In this document: in pieces, positions 9,301 through 19,866 of the stretch
How the letters are laid out: every line of letters starts with the position of its first letter
Numbering within the stretch: the first letter of the stretch is position 1
Source of the DNA: an uncultured Bacteroidaceae bacterium
GTDB lineage: Bacteria > Bacteroidota > Bacteroidia > Bacteroidales > Bacteroidaceae
Assembly: GCA_905234605.1 (NCBI GenBank)
Contig: CAJOIE010000003.1
Location: 1 to 64,000 of the forward strand
Direction of reading: 5' to 3'
DNA: 64,000 bases
Program-made: the position numbers and the translations under genes
Notes under the pieces: generated by a model
The model's database searches: none
What the model saw: only the letters and a program-made list of their open reading frames with translations
What the model was told of the DNA's origin: nothing

Positions 9301-10511
9301 GTGGACCATGTTGTATTCTGTTCATCCACCACATCGTCAATAGCTGCGTATGCTGCTGTAGGAATAATGCCTTCGTATGTTGCTGCGTTTGCAACAGCAT
9401 CGTCAAGCATTGCCTGATACATGGCCAAGCTGTAAATCTGAGTCAGCGTGAATTGCCCGAAGGGGTTCCAGATATATTGCCCTGCCCATCCATCAGCTAC
9501 CACACCAAGTTCAATCGTACCATTAGTCACGTAAGTGTAGAACGTATGGCCATAACCGTTGGCTGTTGTGATGCCAGAACGACCATTTGCCTTAGCAGGA
9601 ACATCTATCCAGTGCAGGAATTCCTTCTTGTCGTTGTTGGCATAAACAAACGCAGGGCTACTGGTTTTCTCTGAAACCAAGTTGTTAGCTTCAGCAGAGT
9701 TGGCGGGACGATATGTTCCCACGAAGGTAATCCTATAGAGGCCATTGGGAAGTCCGCTTACCGTCTGCTTGGCATAACCGCAACCATCCCAGTATTCAGC
9801 ACAGCCGCTGCCAACGCCCCAACCTTCCGTTTGACTACTGTTACCTTTTCCTCGATTGCCAAGCATCCCGTGTGACCACCCTTCATCATTGGTGCCAATT
9901 GTGGGGTTAGTAATCTTCGAAGTCTGGTCCACAGAAACGTAGTCCACACCTGCAATCTCGCTTTCCAACGCAGACACAGAGGATATGCCAGTGAGCCCCA
10001 TGGATGTGGCCATCGCAGCTGCACGGCCGTCATAGTAGGCCTGCAGGGCAGCGTCATACTGCGTCTTGGTGAGGAAGTTCCACACGGTAGCCGCCGAGGC
10101 GTCGGTCGTTGTGCCGATTGGTTTCTCCTTGTAGGCATTCTCCGAGCCGTTGTTCACGAGATAGTTGCCGTTCAGGCTGACCGTGTAGCCACCCGTGACT
10201 GCGGTGATGGTGTAGTCAGCCAAAACCTGATCTACATACTGTGCTGCGCCAAGTCCCACATTGACATTCTTGACGGTGTTCCACATCACATTCTTGAGCT
10301 GGTAGACATTCCCCGACACAAGGACTGCCTCAAAGCCGAGACCACCCACGTCCTTCATTACAGCCTTGGTCGACCAGGCGTCACCCTGACTGAGGAATTG
10401 TCCTGTACCAGTGTCCTGCAGCCAGTACACCGTTCCACTGGTCAGCTGCGCACTGGCGCCCACGCTGACCATTGCCGCTAAAGCGGCCAAGAAGAGTTTA
10501 ATCTTCTTCAT
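6381..10511 (-). CDS. Very large secreted protein with T9SS-like C-terminal tail
   Basis: Signal peptide MKKIKLFLAALAAMVSVGASA; C-terminus VYNLAGQRVDRARKGLYIVGGKKVVR; multiple beta-sandwich-like and helical repeats. Confidence 0.85.
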   Translation of the reverse strand: MKKIKLFLAALAAMVSVGASAQLTSGTVYWLQDTGTGQFLSQGDAWSTKAVMKDVGGLGFEAVLVSGNVYQLKNVMWNTVKNVNVGLGAAQYVDQVLADYTITAVTGGYTVSLNGNYLVNNGSENAYKEKPIGTTTDASAATVWNFLTKTQYDAALQAYYDGRAAAMATSMGLTGISSVSALESEIAGVDYVSVDQTSKITNPTIGTNDEGWSHGMLGNRGKGNSSQTEGWGVGSGCAEYWDGCGYAKQTVSGLPNGLYRITFVGTYRPANSAEANNLVSEKTSSPAFVYANNDKKEFLHWIDVPAKANGRSGITTANGYGHTFYTYVTNGTIELGVVADGWAGQYIWNPFGQFTLTQIYSLAMYQAMLDDAVANAATYEGIIPTAAYAAIDDVVDEQNTTWSTADEYTAAIDAINTAVSTYATSDIQAAYTLVLETKALVAQTDYTVGTTELAAFQGYIDAADAATTLSALNTAVADIKSHVLDFATAVTFDTNAYFDLTNFLVVNPTVSENTTGWTAEGTPNTSYSWAVVNYGETEFYQQNFKFYQTLTLPRGTWEFGVTGFHRAGDHTTYFYAGDDRILIPGVGADIVNTMSMAKDYFDAGNGRVALKFALEDASTNLEIGIENTDTQTDKWTIFRNFTLKFYGSAIDYSAYATRWSEAVTAANSAKTTYSTVTVGSEYAALNAAIANVPTGTSKADYIAKTDALTTATATFTAAAPYYEALAREIAKAKALGIADADADKYAAAASTTAATALTATQNLMVDEYDYVNTNFNNAVDLGTWNQSSNAGVMSSQHWSDDGSRQYLEQSGGAYTLPSWTVTYDQTLSLPAGNYIFKVAGRTAADHVTLTLNVTDVTDPEAPELLGSVNDFPKGDTGLGINTSGATDFTTGEGHTYANSGAGRGWQWRYVRFTLEEPAQVEVAVEATADAQYRWMSFCDATVQTDDADNVAIMEALVALNDAKTVASLTQRTNTGTGVFQYDATADASLWAAYTTAKSNAESFSLAADTEVDDVTTLTSALTAAIAAYNNNAAINAPSTSAYYKLTLANKGALTFSKNDGAQSGYGMPFQTAADYKAQAFQFESTGDANTYYIYFTDNEGQKRYICNGVPWGASTGADGIRTLLATDVDGEKTPLGILVSPDATTPGLFYLLNTSAANKKLGAENNGDLYTSSANSNWSIAEAVQASVTVAAKAGKYGTVIFPFTPDVSSGFGNITFYSTDAVNGITNTVTMEPVAEPAANTPYIIKNADSDNDFSKTLTGWGTASADTYTAGLLTGVYTAATIAADANNYVLQTQSGTQAFYSVDAAFTATAYKAYLTYDAGGAVKSLSFGFGTPTGVNAIETVAAEAPVYNLAGQRVDRARKGLYIVGGKKVVR

Positions 10512-10617
10512 GTTAAGGAAATAAGTTAAGTTAATAAAGTTAGTTGTAGGTACAAAGAACGGGTGTGCGCGCCCGCACACAACAATATTCTCGCGTACAT
10601 GCGCGGGAAAGACGCCG

Positions 10618-10625
10618 CAAATGTA
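10618..10625 (-). promoter_or_regulatory. -7 element (TACATTTG)
   Basis: TAnnTTTG on minus strand about 107 nt before the start at 10511. Confidence 0.55.
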
Positions 10626-10810
10626 GCAATAGTGCGCCTTCCACCCCCGACCATGTTAAAGCGTGTTAATCAGCTTGAAAAAGTTGCAGCAAGGGGTGGA
10701 TGAAACAGGAAATGTTGGATAGAGGAACAGCTTGAACGCGTTTTCTGCAAGAAAGAGCGTTTCAGAAACTTGCAGATATGTATGGCGTTGACGCAGTAGC
10801 CCACAAAAAA

Positions 10811-10890
10811 ACTCAGTGGACTGAGTCATTGGGGCTCAATCCACTGAGTGGTACTCACGTCTGCCGCCGCAGGCGAGACGCCTGCGTACC
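10811..10890. repeat. Compound inverted repeats in intergenic region
   Basis: ACTCAGTGGA (10811-10820) / TCCACTGAGT (10840-10849); CGCAGGC-gagac-GCCTGCG (10868-10886) flanked by GGTAC/GTACC. Confidence 0.6.
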
Positions 10891-10975
10891 ATACTCTCGA
10901 CGGCATGATACCCCTTCTCCCACGGGAGATGGGGGGACAGGGTGAGTATAGAAAGAGAGGTTGGATGGCGAGGCT

Positions 10976-11932
10976 TCAGCTGGCCAGACGGGCAGTGAGC
11001 TTCTCGAGCATGTCGCGCGTCATGGCGGCGATGCCGTACTCAGGCCGCCAGCCCCACTCCTCACGTGCGCAACTGTCGTCGAGGCTGTCGGGCCAGCTCT
11101 CGGCGATGGCCTGCTTGAGAGGATCCACCCTGTACTCCATCTCGAAGGTGGGCACGCGGCGCTTAATCTGCGCATAGATATTCTCCGGCGCGAAGCTCAT
11201 GGCGGTAACATTGAAGCCGTTGCGGTGACGCAGGCGTGTGGGGTCGGCTTCCATGAGGCTGATGGCTGCGCGGAGGCCGTCTGGCATGTACATCATGTCC
11301 ATGCGTGTGCCTTCGGCAATGGGGCAGACGAAACGCTCACCGCGCACGGCGGCATAGAAGATGTCAACGGCATAGTCGGTGGTGCCGCCACCAGGAGGTG
11401 TGACATAGCTGATGAGCCCAGGGAAGCGCACTGAGCGTGTGTCCACGCCATATTTCTGATAGTAGTAGTCGGAGAGGAGCTCGGTGGTCACCTTGCTGAC
11501 GCCGTAGATGGTGCGCGGCCGCTGTATGGTGTCCTGCGGCGTGAGCTCGTGGGGTGTGTTGGGTCCGAAGCTGCCTATGCTGGAGGGAGTGAACACGGCG
11601 CACTGCCGCTCGCGTGCCACCTCGAGCACGTTCCACAGGCCGTCGATGCCAATCTTCCATGCCAGGCGCGGCTTCTGCTCTGCCACGACGCTGAGCAACG
11701 CTGCCAGGTTGTAGATGGTGTCCACGCCATGCTCTGCCACGACGGCGGCGAGCTGCTCACCGTCAGTGACATCGGCTACGGCCGAGGGACCGCCTTCGGC
11801 CAGCGCCCCCTTGGGCTCAGCACCAGGAATGTAGCCAGCCACGACGTGGCTGCCACCATATATTTCACGCAGTTTGTGGGTGAGCTCAGAGCCTATCTGA
11901 CCCGTGGAGCCGATGACAAGGATATTCTTCAT
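10976..11932 (-). CDS. NAD-dependent epimerase/dehydratase, L-threonine 3-dehydrogenase-like
   Basis: MKNILVIGSTGQIGSELTHKLREIYG Rossmann motif; YGVSKVTTELLSDYYYQKYGVDTRSVRFPGLISY; near kbl. Confidence 0.8.
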   Translation of the reverse strand: MKNILVIGSTGQIGSELTHKLREIYGGSHVVAGYIPGAEPKGALAEGGPSAVADVTDGEQLAAVVAEHGVDTIYNLAALLSVVAEQKPRLAWKIGIDGLWNVLEVARERQCAVFTPSSIGSFGPNTPHELTPQDTIQRPRTIYGVSKVTTELLSDYYYQKYGVDTRSVRFPGLISYVTPPGGGTTDYAVDIFYAAVRGERFVCPIAEGTRMDMMYMPDGLRAAISLMEADPTRLRHRNGFNVTAMSFAPENIYAQIKRRVPTFEMEYRVDPLKQAIAESWPDSLDDSCAREEWGWRPEYGIAAMTRDMLEKLTARLAS

Positions 11933-11987
11933 ATATCAATGTGAAAGGTGAGAGTTGAGTGGCACACATTGCGCGGCCTGCTCGCCA

Positions 11988-11995
11988 CAAAGGTA
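11988..11995 (-). promoter_or_regulatory. -7 element (TACCTTTG)
   Basis: CAAAGGTA on plus strand upstream of 11932 start. Confidence 0.65.
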
Positions 11996-12080
11996 GGGTT
12001 TCGGTTGGAACAATCAACTCTAAACACTAAACATTAAGCCGCAAGTGCCCAACTTTCACCTCCCGTCTTTCAGCATTCCA

Positions 12081-12088
12081 CTATCTTT
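12081..12088 (+). promoter_or_regulatory. -7 element (TATCTTTG)
   Basis: TATCTTTG 38 nt before ATG at 12127. Confidence 0.6.
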
Positions 12089-12126
12089 GTGCACCTTTGT
12101 AGGCATAATCATGCACGCACACAGCC

Positions 12127-13719
12127 ATGCCACGCTACTTTCACTCCATTGTGCTGCTACTCGCCTGCCTCATTGCGGCTCCCACGGCAACAGCCTCCGG
12201 CACCATACGTAACGACCGTTTCTGGCTCACCGTCGAAGGCACTCCCATCTACTCGCAAGGCGGCGGCATATTCCGCTTCCACTGTCCGCAGACAGGGCGT
12301 GAGCGCTACTTCTGGTATGGCGTACGCTATGCCGAGGCCGTGCGCTATGCCGCTCAGCCCACGTCCCACCTGCAAGGCTGCACCTTCGAGGCCGTGACAT
12401 GCTACGTCTCCGACGACCTCGTGACGTGGACCACGGTGGGCGATGTGCTCACACGCGACGAGGTGGCACAGCACTGCCGCGTGGGCTGGTTAGGGCGCAT
12501 GGGGGTAGCCCGCGTGGCCGATGCCGGCTGCTACGCCTTGCTCATACAGTGCGACAATAGTGTGCTCTTTGCCACGGCCGACACGCCCACAGACCCCTTC
12601 CACTGGCATCGGCGCAAGGACATGAAGTCGCTCATCGGCACCCACAACACCGGCGACCAGACAGTGTTCACCGACCCCGACACAGGCCGCTCCTACCTCA
12701 TCTACAGCTATGGCAACGGGCGCGACAAGGGCTATGTCTCGGAGATAGGCCTGCGCGGCGACAGCATCGACCTGATGGACTGCACCGAGGTGTTCCGCGG
12801 TGCGAGCCGTGAGGGCAACTGCATGTTCAAGTACGCCGGCCGCTACTACCTCTGCGCCTCCAACATCTATGGCTGGAACGCCTCGCTCCCCTACTACCTC
12901 GTGAGCGACGACATACGCGGCCCCTACCTGCCGGCCAACGACATGCAGGTTATCGGCGGCTCGGAGGCCGACTATGCCCATGTGACACAGACAGGCTTCT
13001 TTGTCGACGTGCGCGGCACGGAGCAGGAGACCATCGTGTACTGCGGCGACCGTTGGACCGACTTTGCCAGCAACGGACTTGGCTACAACCAATGGCTGCC
13101 CATGAGCTTCGACGGTGCCAAGCCGCTGCTCCACTCGCTGTCGGAGTGGGAACTCGATGCCCGCACCGGTCGCTGGAGCGTTGGCCGCGGCAACAACTAC
13201 GTGCTCAACCCCAGCTTCGATGCAGACCGCCAGCAGCTGCCGAGCACCAACAAGCCACGCCAGGAGCACATCACTGGTTGGCAGACCACCGTGCTACGCG
13301 GCCATGCCATTGTGGCAGGCGACACCGCTTCGCCACGCCTCAACCAGCGCAACACGGCAGCCGACCGCGAGCACGTCACAGGCAAGTTTGCGCTGTGCAT
13401 CACAGATGCCGTGCCCTTTGAGCGGCACGTGAGCCAACGCGTGGCAGGCACCCCGGGCATTCCCCTGCCGCAAGCCACCTACACCCTGCGCTGCAACATA
13501 CGCACCACTGCCCAGGCACCACCATTCACTACTATATATATGTACGCGCGTACAGCAGCCGCCACACGCCGCGCAAGCCTGCGCCCCACAACGACGTGGC
13601 AGGCCTTCGAACTGCATGGCATAACGGTGGACGACGGCGAGGTGGAAGTGGGCTTCCATGCCGCAGGCCCCGCCGGAGCCGAGTGCTACATTGACGACGT
13701 GGAGCTCACACGCGACTGA
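12127..13719 (+). CDS. GH43-like beta-propeller glycoside hydrolase with C-terminal carbohydrate-binding-like domain
   Basis: Signal peptide; FWYGVRYAEAVRYA, KDMKSLIGTHNTGDQTVFTDPDTGRSYLIYSY, GNCMFKYAGRYYLCASN; C-terminal NPSFDAD...CYIDDVELTRD. Confidence 0.75.
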   Translation: MPRYFHSIVLLLACLIAAPTATASGTIRNDRFWLTVEGTPIYSQGGGIFRFHCPQTGRERYFWYGVRYAEAVRYAAQPTSHLQGCTFEAVTCYVSDDLVTWTTVGDVLTRDEVAQHCRVGWLGRMGVARVADAGCYALLIQCDNSVLFATADTPTDPFHWHRRKDMKSLIGTHNTGDQTVFTDPDTGRSYLIYSYGNGRDKGYVSEIGLRGDSIDLMDCTEVFRGASREGNCMFKYAGRYYLCASNIYGWNASLPYYLVSDDIRGPYLPANDMQVIGGSEADYAHVTQTGFFVDVRGTEQETIVYCGDRWTDFASNGLGYNQWLPMSFDGAKPLLHSLSEWELDARTGRWSVGRGNNYVLNPSFDADRQQLPSTNKPRQEHITGWQTTVLRGHAIVAGDTASPRLNQRNTAADREHVTGKFALCITDAVPFERHVSQRVAGTPGIPLPQATYTLRCNIRTTAQAPPFTTIYMYARTAAATRRASLRPTTTWQAFELHGITVDDGEVEVGFHAAGPAGAECYIDDVELTRD

Positions 13720-13738
13720 CCACCCAAGAACAAGATAG

Positions 13739-13792
13739 CTTCTATAGTTCCTATAGTTACTATAGCCCCTATAATCCCTATTACTCCTATCC
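13739..13792. repeat. Degenerate 9-bp tandem repeat (TTCTATAGT-like, about six units)
   Basis: TTCTATAGT TCCTATAGT TACTATAGC CCCTATAAT CCCTATTAC TCCTATCCT upstream of kbl. Confidence 0.85.
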
Positions 13793-13810
13793 TAACAACC
13801 CACCTATCAC

Positions 13811-14998
13811 ATGTACGGTAAATTCCAACAGCACCTCGCCCAGACACTGGCAGAGATCCGCGAGGCAGGCCTCTACAAGGAAGAGCGCCTCATTGAGAGT
13901 CCACAGGCCGCAGCCATCGAAGTGGCCGGCAAGGAAGTGCTCAACTTCTGCGCCAACAACTACCTCGGACTCAGCAACAACCCACGCCTCATCGAGGGAG
14001 CCAAGCGCATGATGGACCGCCGAGGCTATGGCATGTCGAGCGTGCGCTTCATCTGTGGCACGCAGGACATTCACAAGCAGCTCGAGGATGCCATCAGCCG
14101 CTTCTTCCACACCGAGGACACCATCCTCTACGCCGCCTGCTTCGATGCCAATGGCGGTGTGTTCGAGCCCCTGCTCACCGAAGAAGATGCCATCATCAGC
14201 GATGCCCTCAACCACGCCTCCATCATCGACGGCGTGCGCCTGTGCAAGGCCAAGCGCTACCGCTATGCCAATGCCGACATGGCCGACCTCGAGCGCCAGC
14301 TGCAGGCCGCCCAGGAGCAACGTTTCCGCATCATCGTCACCGACGGCGTGTTCTCCATGGACGGCAACGTGGCTCCCATGGACAAGATATGCGACCTGGC
14401 CGAGCGCTACGATGCCCTCGTGATGGTCGACGAGAGCCACTCCGCCGGCGTAGTGGGTCCCACAGGGCGCGGCGTGAGCGAGCATTTCGGCACATACGGA
14501 CGCGTGGACATATACACAGGCACTCTGGGCAAGGCCTTCGGCGGTGCCATGGGCGGCTTCACCACAGGTCGCAAGGAGATTATCGACCTTCTGCGGCAGC
14601 GTTCACGCCCCTATCTCTTCTCCAACTCATTGGCTCCGGGCATCGTGGGTGCCGCCCTTGAGGTGTTTGCCATGCTCGAAGAGAGCAACGAGCTGCACGA
14701 CCGTCTCGTGGAGAACGTCAACTACTTCCGCGACCGCATGATGGCCTCCGGCTTCGACATCAAACCGACACAGAGTGCCATCTGCGCCGTGATGCTCTAC
14801 GACGCTCCCCTCTCGCAGCGCTTCGCAGCACGCCTACAGGAAGAAGGCATCTACGTCACCGGCTTCTACTATCCCGTGGTGCCAAAGGGTCAGGCCCGCA
14901 TCCGCGTGCAGATCTCGGCAGGCCACGAGCGTGCACATCTCGACAAGTGCATAGCAGCCTTCGAGAAGGTGGGACGCGAGCTCGGCGTGCTCAAATAG
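13811..14998 (+). CDS. kbl: Glycine C-acetyltransferase (2-amino-3-ketobutyrate CoA ligase)
   Basis: [86 protein letters not shown]. Confidence 0.95.
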   Translation: MYGKFQQHLAQTLAEIREAGLYKEERLIESPQAAAIEVAGKEVLNFCANNYLGLSNNPRLIEGAKRMMDRRGYGMSSVRFICGTQDIHKQLEDAISRFFHTEDTILYAACFDANGGVFEPLLTEEDAIISDALNHASIIDGVRLCKAKRYRYANADMADLERQLQAAQEQRFRIIVTDGVFSMDGNVAPMDKICDLAERYDALVMVDESHSAGVVGPTGRGVSEHFGTYGRVDIYTGTLGKAFGGAMGGFTTGRKEIIDLLRQRSRPYLFSNSLAPGIVGAALEVFAMLEESNELHDRLVENVNYFRDRMMASGFDIKPTQSAICAVMLYDAPLSQRFAARLQEEGIYVTGFYYPVVPKGQARIRVQISAGHERAHLDKCIAAFEKVGRELGVLK

Positions 14999-15017
14999 CT
15001 CACCCAGACCTAATGCC

Positions 15018-16094
15018 ATGAACGCACACCGATGCCTGACAGCCGCCCTCGTGGCGGTCATGACATGCACATCGCTGCCCTCCGTGGCGCAACCCACAGC
15101 GCCACGGAGAGGCATGCGTCGCACCACATTCACCACTACGGAGCCGATGGTGCACGACCCCGTCATGGCCTACGAGAACGGCGTGTACTATGTCTTCTCC
15201 ACCGGCATGGGCATACAGCAGATGCACTCACGCGACATGCAGGAATGGACCGTGGAGGCACATCCTGCCCTGCGTCCCATGGCCGCGTGGACACACGACA
15301 GCGTAGCCAGTTTCCGCAGCCACGTCTGGGCTCCCGACGTGCTGCGCTACCGCGGCCGCTGGTGGATGGCCTACTCATGCTCCACCTTCGGGCGCAACAC
15401 CTCGGCCATAGGCCTGGCATCGACAGCCTCGCTGGCTACTACCGACAGCGTGCCACCCACATGGCAGGATCATGGCTGCATCGTGGCCTCACGTGAGGGA
15501 CGCGACAACTGGAACGCCATAGACCCCGCCTTCATCGTCGACGACGAGGGCACGCCATGGCTCGCATGGGGCTCCTTCTGGGACGGCATACAGATAGCCC
15601 GCCTCGACACCACGCTGCACATTGCCCAAGGCGAGCAGCCGCGCACCATTGCCCGCCGCATGGCCTTGCGCGACACCACCTATGCCGCTCCCAACCCCAC
15701 GTCGCAGCATGCGGGGCGCAATGCCATCGAGGCACCCTTCATCTTTCGCCACGGTGGCTACTACTATCTTTTCGTGAGCCACGACTACTGTTGCCGCGGC
15801 ATCCGCAGCAACTACAAGGTGGTGGTGGGGCGTGCCACAAGCGTTGAAGGGCCATACCTCGACAGCCATGGCAAGCCCATGACCGAGGGGGGCGGCAAAC
15901 TCGTAGTGGAAGGCGACAGACAGACCTTCGAGGCCATTGGCCACTGTGCCGTCTACACCATGCCCGACCCAGCCACCGGCCAGCCTCACGACTACTTCGT
16001 GTGCCATGCCTACAGCATAGCACACGACGGTCAGGCCATACTATACCTGCGCCCCATGGAATGGACAGCAGAAGGATGGCCGGTGCTCAAGTGA
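15018..16094 (+). CDS. Glycoside hydrolase family 43 (arabinanase-like)
   Basis: VHDPVMAYENGVYYVFSTGMGIQQMHSRDMQEW; WAPDVLRYRGRWWMAYSCSTFG; NAIDPAFIVDDEGTPWLAWGSFWDGI; NAIEAPFIFRHGGYYYLFVSHDYCCRG. Confidence 0.9.
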   Translation: MNAHRCLTAALVAVMTCTSLPSVAQPTAPRRGMRRTTFTTTEPMVHDPVMAYENGVYYVFSTGMGIQQMHSRDMQEWTVEAHPALRPMAAWTHDSVASFRSHVWAPDVLRYRGRWWMAYSCSTFGRNTSAIGLASTASLATTDSVPPTWQDHGCIVASREGRDNWNAIDPAFIVDDEGTPWLAWGSFWDGIQIARLDTTLHIAQGEQPRTIARRMALRDTTYAAPNPTSQHAGRNAIEAPFIFRHGGYYYLFVSHDYCCRGIRSNYKVVVGRATSVEGPYLDSHGKPMTEGGGKLVVEGDRQTFEAIGHCAVYTMPDPATGQPHDYFVCHAYSIAHDGQAILYLRPMEWTAEGWPVLK

Positions 16095-16115
16095 GGGAAT
16101 GGCTCAGGCTCAGGC

Positions 16116-17153
16116 TCAGATGAGAGGAATGCCCGCGGCAGCACACTGCCGGCGCATTGCATCGGGCCAGATGCTGGACTGCGTCTCGCCCACATGAGCC
16201 TTGTGCAGGAGCACCATGCACAGACGGCTCTGTCCGATGCCGCCGCCAATGCTCTGCGGCAGCTCGCCGGCGAGCAGGCGCTGATGGAAATAGAGATAAC
16301 GTCGCTCCTCCATGCCCTGGAGCACCAACTGACGCTCCAATGCCTCGGCATCAACACGTATGCCCATCGACGAGAGTTCCACAGAACGCTCCAGGAGCGG
16401 ATACCACACAAGCAGGTCGCCATTGAGACCCTCGAAGCCGTCGGCATTGGGTGTCGACCAGTCGTCGTAGTCGGGCGAGCGCTGGTCGTGCTCTCTGCCA
16501 TCGCCCAACTTGCCGCCGATGCCGATGATGAACACCGCGCCATGCTCGCGGCAGATGGCGTGTTCGCGCTCCTTGGGGGTGAGGTCGGGATATAGGCGTC
16601 GCAGCTCCTCGCTGTGAATGAAGAAGATGTCCTCAGGCAGGAAGGGCGTGAGCTGCGGGTACATCTCGCTCAGATAATACTCCGTGCGCAGGATGGAAGC
16701 ATATATGCGGCGCACAATGCTGCGCAGAAAGTCCAGCTGACGGTCGGCCACGGTGATGGTGCGCTCCCAGTCCCACTGGTCCACGTAGAGGCTGTGCAGG
16801 TTATCGAGTTCCTCGTCGGCACGCACGGCATTCATGTCGGTCACAATGCCACGCCCGGGCTGCACATGGTAGTCTGCCAGCGTGTTGCGCTTCCACTTGG
16901 CCAAGGAGTGCACTATCTCGGCCTCAGCCTCATCCATATCCTTGATGGGAAACGTCACCGGACGCTCTATGCCGTTGAGGTTGTCATTGAGTCCCAGCCC
17001 CTTGAGCACAAACAGAGGTGCCGTGACGCGCCGCAGCCGCAGCTCGGCACTAAGGGTGCTTAGGAAGAAGTCCTTTATCTTCTTTATGGCCAGCTCCGTC
17101 TGCTGCAAGTCGAGGGCTGGCGTGTAATCCTTTGGGATGATAAGCTTACTCAT
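16116..17153 (-). CDS. asnA: Aspartate--ammonia ligase
   Basis: YTPALDLQQTELAIKKIKDFFLSTLSAELRLRRVTAPLFV; GIERPVTFPIKDM; GGGIGQSRLCMVLLHKAHVGE. Confidence 0.95.
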   Translation of the reverse strand: MSKLIIPKDYTPALDLQQTELAIKKIKDFFLSTLSAELRLRRVTAPLFVLKGLGLNDNLNGIERPVTFPIKDMDEAEAEIVHSLAKWKRNTLADYHVQPGRGIVTDMNAVRADEELDNLHSLYVDQWDWERTITVADRQLDFLRSIVRRIYASILRTEYYLSEMYPQLTPFLPEDIFFIHSEELRRLYPDLTPKEREHAICREHGAVFIIGIGGKLGDGREHDQRSPDYDDWSTPNADGFEGLNGDLLVWYPLLERSVELSSMGIRVDAEALERQLVLQGMEERRYLYFHQRLLAGELPQSIGGGIGQSRLCMVLLHKAHVGETQSSIWPDAMRRQCAAAGIPLI

Positions 17154-17184
17154 GTCTGCTTATTATTGTTGTCATATTGCGCCG

Positions 17185-17192
17185 CAAAGGTA
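17185..17192 (-). promoter_or_regulatory. -7 element (TACCTTTG) for asnA
   Basis: CAAAGGTA on plus strand about 32 nt upstream of the start. Confidence 0.65.
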
Positions 17193-17465
17193 GCGCCTTT
17201 CTTTCATTCTGACAACAAAACAAGCATCCTTCCTTACAGCCTGCTGCAAGCACGGCATGACAGACGTACGGCATGATGCCCTGACGCGCTCGCCCGCATC
17301 ACATTCAACTCCACAAAGATTATATCGCAGCACTGGCTGCTCGCACAAGATGCAGGAATTGCCCTTCAGGCGAGATTAGTAGTTGTCTGTGTTTGAGCGA
17401 CAACGGCCTCCAGGCCATAAATCCAGTCTATGTGTGCAGCGACGGGAGTTCGGCACAGAATGCGC

Positions 17466-17539
17466 GAGGCCGGCTCCTGGTGTGGAGCCAGCCTCGCTGT
17501 TTGTTGTTTCTTGCGCTGTCTCTGCCCGATGGCAGAGAC
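17466..17539 (-). terminator. Two consecutive hairpins downstream of groEL
   Basis: GTCTCTGCC...GGCAGAGAC (17518-17539) and GAGGCnGGCTC...GAGCCnGCCTC (17466-17495). Confidence 0.6.
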
Positions 17540-17554
17540 TGTCGGGCCTTCGGT

Positions 17555-19207
<1,653 letters not shown>

Positions 19208-19241
19208 TTATTACCTTATACCGTTATTCTGTGATACCGCT

Positions 19242-19514
19242 TTATTGGAGCACGGCGACGACGTCGCTCTGGCGCATGATGAGGTATTTCTCCCCTTCGT
19301 GCTCAAGCTCTGTGCCGGCATACTTGCCATAGAGCACCTGGTCGCCCTCCTTGAGCACCATGGTCTCGTCCTTCGTGCCCTGTCCAACGGCAACGACAGT
19401 GCCCTGCAGGGGTTTCTCCTTGGCTGTGTCGGGGATGATGATGCCGCTTGCGGTCTTGGTTTCTGCTGCAGCCGGCTTGATGAGCACGCGGTCTGCAAGT
19501 GGTTTGATGGTCAT
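19242..19514 (-). CDS. groES: Co-chaperonin GroES
   Basis: [44 protein letters not shown]...[31 protein letters not shown]. Confidence 0.97.
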   Translation of the reverse strand: MTIKPLADRVLIKPAAAETKTASGIIIPDTAKEKPLQGTVVAVGQGTKDETMVLKEGDQVLYGKYAGTELEHEGEKYLIMRQSDVVAVLQ

Positions 19515-19623
19515 AGTAGTGAGTTTTGGTTATTTGAAGTGAGTTGTTTTGCGAGTCACACCACACAGACAGCTAAAGGCGTGCCAAACCCTCGCCACTG
19601 ACATTATGACAGACCACAAATCA

Positions 19624-19700
19624 CCCTGCACCGTGGCAACTGACAGGGTGCAGGGTGTGACACCGTGGCCCTGCACCGTGGCAACTGACAGGGTGCAGGG
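19624..19700. repeat. Four-unit TGCA-core array (77 bp), locus 1
   Basis: CCCTGCACCG 19624, GGGTGCAGGG 19646, CCCTGCACCG 19669, GGGTGCAGGG 19691; spacing 22/23/22. Confidence 0.9.
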
Positions 19701-19795
19701 TGCTGCATACCCCCTTTGCGGTATGCCGAACTCTCCACATGAGCGCCTTACTGTAAAAAGGTAAGGCAAGACGGCCGTGTATGCAGCATAATGTC

Positions 19796-19803
19796 TACCT
19801 TTG
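19796..19803 (+). promoter_or_regulatory. -7 element (TACCTTTG)
   Basis: TACCTTTGC 64 nt before ATG at 19867. Confidence 0.65.
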
Positions 19804-19866
19804 CCGCCGCAAAGCAACAATTAGTCAGTACTAACGCAAACCAATTAACACTAAGAGAAAAAGCTT

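Noticed and set aside
12089-12114. Two TGCA cores 22 bp apart (TTGTGCACCT, TCATGCACGC) as another array
   Set aside because: No CCC/GGG flank and no further units; likely coincidence
12127-16094. Classical polysaccharide utilisation locus
   Set aside because: Two GH43 genes present but no SusC/SusD pair or hybrid two-component regulator nearby
19624-19702. CRISPR array
   Set aside because: Units are only 10 bp with 12-13-bp linkers and variable orientation; no cas genes in the window
19515-19866. CIRCE/HrcA operator upstream of groESL
   Set aside because: No TTAGCACTC-N9-GAGTGCTAA found here, nor upstream of dnaK
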